Assembly: GCA_022839785.1 (NCBI GenBank)
Contig: JALHJW010000006.1
Coordinates: forward strand, 62,001 to 126,000
DNA length: 64,000 nucleotides
Reading direction: 5' to 3'
From: Desulfovibrio sp.
GTDB taxonomy: Bacteria; Desulfobacterota; Desulfovibrionia; Desulfovibrionales; Desulfovibrionaceae
Positions 59,757 through 64,000 of the stretch are shown here, one piece after another. Positions within the stretch are counted from its first letter, which is position 1. Each line of letters opens with the position of its first letter. Made by a program: the position numbers and the translations under genes. The notes under the pieces are model-generated. The model saw nothing but the letters and a program-made list of their open reading frames with translations. It searched no databases and was not told the origin of the DNA.

Positions 59757-62240
<2,484 letters not shown>

Positions 62241-62268
62241 GCGACGCGCGCGGCGCAGGGAGGCGGGG

Positions 62269-63330
62269 TTGGCCGGGCGCGTCTTCGAGGTCCCCTTCGA
62301 GCCGGACGAGGCCTGGGTGGAGGCTCTGGCCCCGCGCCTTTCCCACATCCGTGCCCTGTACTTCGGCCTGCACCTCAGGCCGGGCCTGGACGCCCGGTTC
62401 CAGGCCCGGCGCTACGCCCCGGAGCGGCTCGCCGGACTGCTGAACAGGCTGCCGGGACCGCGCCGCCACGCCCTGCTCAACGCCGCCTTCCAGCCCGCGG
62501 GGCAGTATGCGGACAAGGCCTTCCTCGGCGAGATCGCCCAGGCCCTGGAAACCCTGCGCGCGGCCGGGGCGCTCGACGCCGTGGTCTATGCCGACGCCCT
62601 GCTCCTGCGCGCCCTGGGCGACCACGCGCCGTCGCTCTGCCAGGGGCTGCCCGCGCAGCCCAGCGTGAACCTCGGGCTCGATTCCCCGGCCAAGGTGCGC
62701 GCCCACCTCGATTTTCTCGCCACCACGCCCTTCGCCCCGCCGCGAAGCCTCATCGCGGACCGCGGCCTGAACCGGCGGCCCCAGGCCCTGGCCGAGCTGC
62801 GCGCCTGGCTCCTGACCGCACTGCCGGGAGCCGAGCTTGGGCTCCTGGCCAACGAGGGCTGCCTGCGCCACTGTCCGTTCAAGCCCGCGCACGACGCCGT
62901 GACCGCGGCGGCCGGGCACTTCGGCGGGGCCGAGGCCTGCTGGCCCGCGCTGCGTGAGCAGGGCTGCCTCCGGCTCCTCGCCGCCGAGCCGTGGAAGGCG
63001 CTGGCCTCGCCCTTCATCCGGCCCGAGGACGCGGGCGCGGCCCTGGCCCGCGCCGACTTCCTCAAGCTCTGCGGCCGGGGCCGCCCCCCGGACTTCACCG
63101 CGCGCGTCCTGGACGCCTACGCCGCAGGGGACGGGGGGGACGACCTCTTCGCGCTCATGGACACCCTGGCCGAACTCGCCGTGCTCTGGCGGCTCGAATC
63201 CGCCCGCCTGCCCGCGGGCTTCGCCGCCACCTTCGCGGCCTGTCCCCTGGACTGCTCGGCCTGCGGCCGCTGCCGGGGCCTGTTCGGGGCCGCGGCGGCG
63301 CGCGCCCCGCGCAGCGGTCTTCCGGTCTGA
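62269..63330 (+). CDS. Peptidase U32-like protein with extra cysteine cluster
   Basis: 353 residues from a TTG start with AGGGAGG 5 bases upstream, 28 bp after glgP. The middle resembles the U32 family (Fe-S proteins such as YhbU/UbiU/RlhA): PSVNLGLDSPAKVRAHLDFL, then LGLLANEGCLRHCPFKPAHDA with Cys198 and Cys202. A second set CPLDCSACGRC lies near the C-terminus (about 326-337), enough for an Fe-S cluster. The family's barrel is recognisable but divergent, so the activity (RNA or quinone hydroxylation partner, peptidase) cannot be stated. Confidence 0.6.
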   Translation: MAGRVFEVPFEPDEAWVEALAPRLSHIRALYFGLHLRPGLDARFQARRYAPERLAGLLNRLPGPRRHALLNAAFQPAGQYADKAFLGEIAQALETLRAAGALDAVVYADALLLRALGDHAPSLCQGLPAQPSVNLGLDSPAKVRAHLDFLATTPFAPPRSLIADRGLNRRPQALAELRAWLLTALPGAELGLLANEGCLRHCPFKPAHDAVTAAAGHFGGAEACWPALREQGCLRLLAAEPWKALASPFIRPEDAGAALARADFLKLCGRGRPPDFTARVLDAYAAGDGGDDLFALMDTLAELAVLWRLESARLPAGFAATFAACPLDCSACGRCRGLFGAAAARAPRSGLPV

Positions 63331-63417
63331 AAATACCGCCTTTCCCCCATTTCCCGCCGCTCCCGCAGGCAGTAGCGTACGTGGCGGGGGAGTCGTCCAC
63401 GGACGACAGGAGGGGCA

Positions 63418-63612
63418 ATGGTTTTCTCCGCGCTGGAGCGGTTGCGCGCGCAGCACGCGCGCGAGGTTCTCGCCGCGGCCCGGCAGAACGGCAAGGACGT
63501 CCTGTGCCCCTGCTGCGGGGCCGCGCTACGTGTGGAAACGGAGCGGGAGGAGGTCTTCGTCGCCTGCGCGCGCTGCCTGTTCGCCGCCTCCTCGGAGCGC
63601 TGCGGCGGCTGA
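63418..63612 (+). CDS. Small zinc-ribbon protein
   Basis: A 64-residue protein: a basic helix (LERLRAQHAREVLAAARQNG) and then a four-cysteine ribbon, CPCC and CARC about 20 residues apart. The AGGAGGGG site ends 2 bases before ATG. Too small to assign; possibly an RNA- or protein-binding zinc finger. Confidence 0.65.
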   Translation: MVFSALERLRAQHAREVLAAARQNGKDVLCPCCGAALRVETEREEVFVACARCLFAASSERCGG

Positions 63613-63679
63613 AAGGCTTGACATGCCGGACAGCGGGCTTATCCTCGGCCGCACTGCGCTTTGCGAGAGGTGAACGGCC

Positions 63680-63955
63680 ATGCCCATGTACGAATACGCC
63701 TGCGACGCCTGCGGGGCCGAGTTCGAGGAACTCGGCAACCTGCGCGACGAAACCTGCCCGCCCTGCCCCGCCTGTGCGAGCGCCGCGACGCGCAGACTCG
63801 TCTCGCGCCACTCGCTCAAGACCGGCGTGCCGCCCGTCAAGGGGCTGGACATGGTCAAGCAGATCCACCCTGCCGCCCGGCCCAAGCACCTCAATCGCGG
63901 CCCCGGCGGCCCCACCGGCTGCGGCGGCTGCAAGCCGGGCAGCGGCTGCGGCTAG
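63680..63955 (+). CDS. FmdB-family zinc-ribbon protein
   Basis: A 91-residue protein starting MPMYEYACDACGAEFEEL, the FmdB/CxxC-CxxC regulatory-protein signature, with Cys8, Cys11, Cys26, Cys29 and Cys32 forming the ribbon. The C-terminus is Gly/Cys-rich (GCGGCKPGSGCG), which may bind metal. FmdB-type proteins are common in anaerobes and are named from a formamidase regulator; their general role is unclear. Nearest neighbour is the other small zinc-ribbon gene. Confidence 0.82.
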   Translation: MPMYEYACDACGAEFEELGNLRDETCPPCPACASAATRRLVSRHSLKTGVPPVKGLDMVKQIHPAARPKHLNRGPGGPTGCGGCKPGSGCG

Positions 63956-64000
63956 GCCCGCTCCCGATGCGGGGGAGACAACGGCAAAGGCCCGCGGGGA

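Overview
This 64 kb window is a high-GC, gene-dense chromosomal segment from a sulfate-reducing bacterium of the Desulfovibrio group (order Desulfovibrionales). The main evidence is a complete dissimilatory sulfate-activation and reduction module (sat, aprBA, qmoABC plus the SRB-specific qmoD-like gene). Other group-typical genes are a TunR-type tungstate/molybdate regulator, a perR-rubrerythrin pair, a stand-alone AICAR transformylase and an archaeal-type 2-amino-3,7-dideoxy-heptulosonate (ADH) synthase. No insertion sequence, prophage or CRISPR array was seen. The only element that looks accessory is a vapBC toxin-antitoxin pair next to a tRNA-Arg.

Layout. 1-2150: the end of a beta-helix protein, an Hpt phosphotransfer protein and a translationally coupled TPR-PilZ pair. 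2272-7122 (minus): a five-gene branched-chain amino-acid ABC transporter in the order livG-livK-livH-livM-livF, with a hairpin after livK. 7373-17551 (minus): sat, then aprBA, then qmoABCD, each block closed by a strong terminator. Sat activates sulfate to APS, AprBA reduces APS to sulfite, and QmoABC carries electrons from menaquinol to AprBA. 18004-23822 (plus): a chorismate-mutase-like/EPSP-synthase-like fusion, a small coiled-coil protein, aconitase and a PpiD/SurA-like foldase. 23974-26808: an outer-membrane efflux lipoprotein and a Tat-exported multicopper oxidase (probable copper tolerance). 26913-32579: RarD permease, AICAR transformylase, a small protein, an MltF-like transglycosylase and purA. 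32652-41421: a chemoreceptor, an Rrf2 regulator and a cecR-ybhGFSR-type efflux operon. 41595-45730: folC-selA-M18 aminopeptidase. 45873-47028: perR-rubrerythrin. 47223-48136: tRNA-Arg and vapBC. 48137-55936: a GldA-like dehydrogenase, a coupled RDD/AlbA/matrixin trio, the tunR-TSUP divergent pair and two exported proteins. 56028-57960: two glycosyltransferases. 57974-59597: an Lrp-type effector domain, a small ORF and ADH synthase with a leader peptide. 59757-63955: glycogen phosphorylase, a U32-like Fe-S protein and two zinc-ribbon proteins.

The most striking signals are regulatory. (1) Upstream of ADH synthase there is a 29-codon leader ORF with the run FFSFFFFF, followed by mutually exclusive RNA hairpins: a textbook phenylalanine attenuator, which argues that the 'aldolase' is an aromatic-pathway enzyme. 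(2) A 30-bp near-palindrome lies between tunR and a TSUP permease, matching the described TunR repressor arrangement. (3) A perfect 16-bp PerR-like box sits in the perR promoter. (4) A perfect 14-bp inverted repeat buries the start codon of an exported protein. (5) A 17-18 bp hairpin lies in the qmoA leader. The fusion protein beside aconitase keeps the chorismate mutase and EPSP synthase folds but appears to have lost the catalytic residues of both.

Limits: all calls come from reading the sequence and from recalled family features. No alignment, HMM or folding computation was run, and hand alignments of divergent proteins are approximate.
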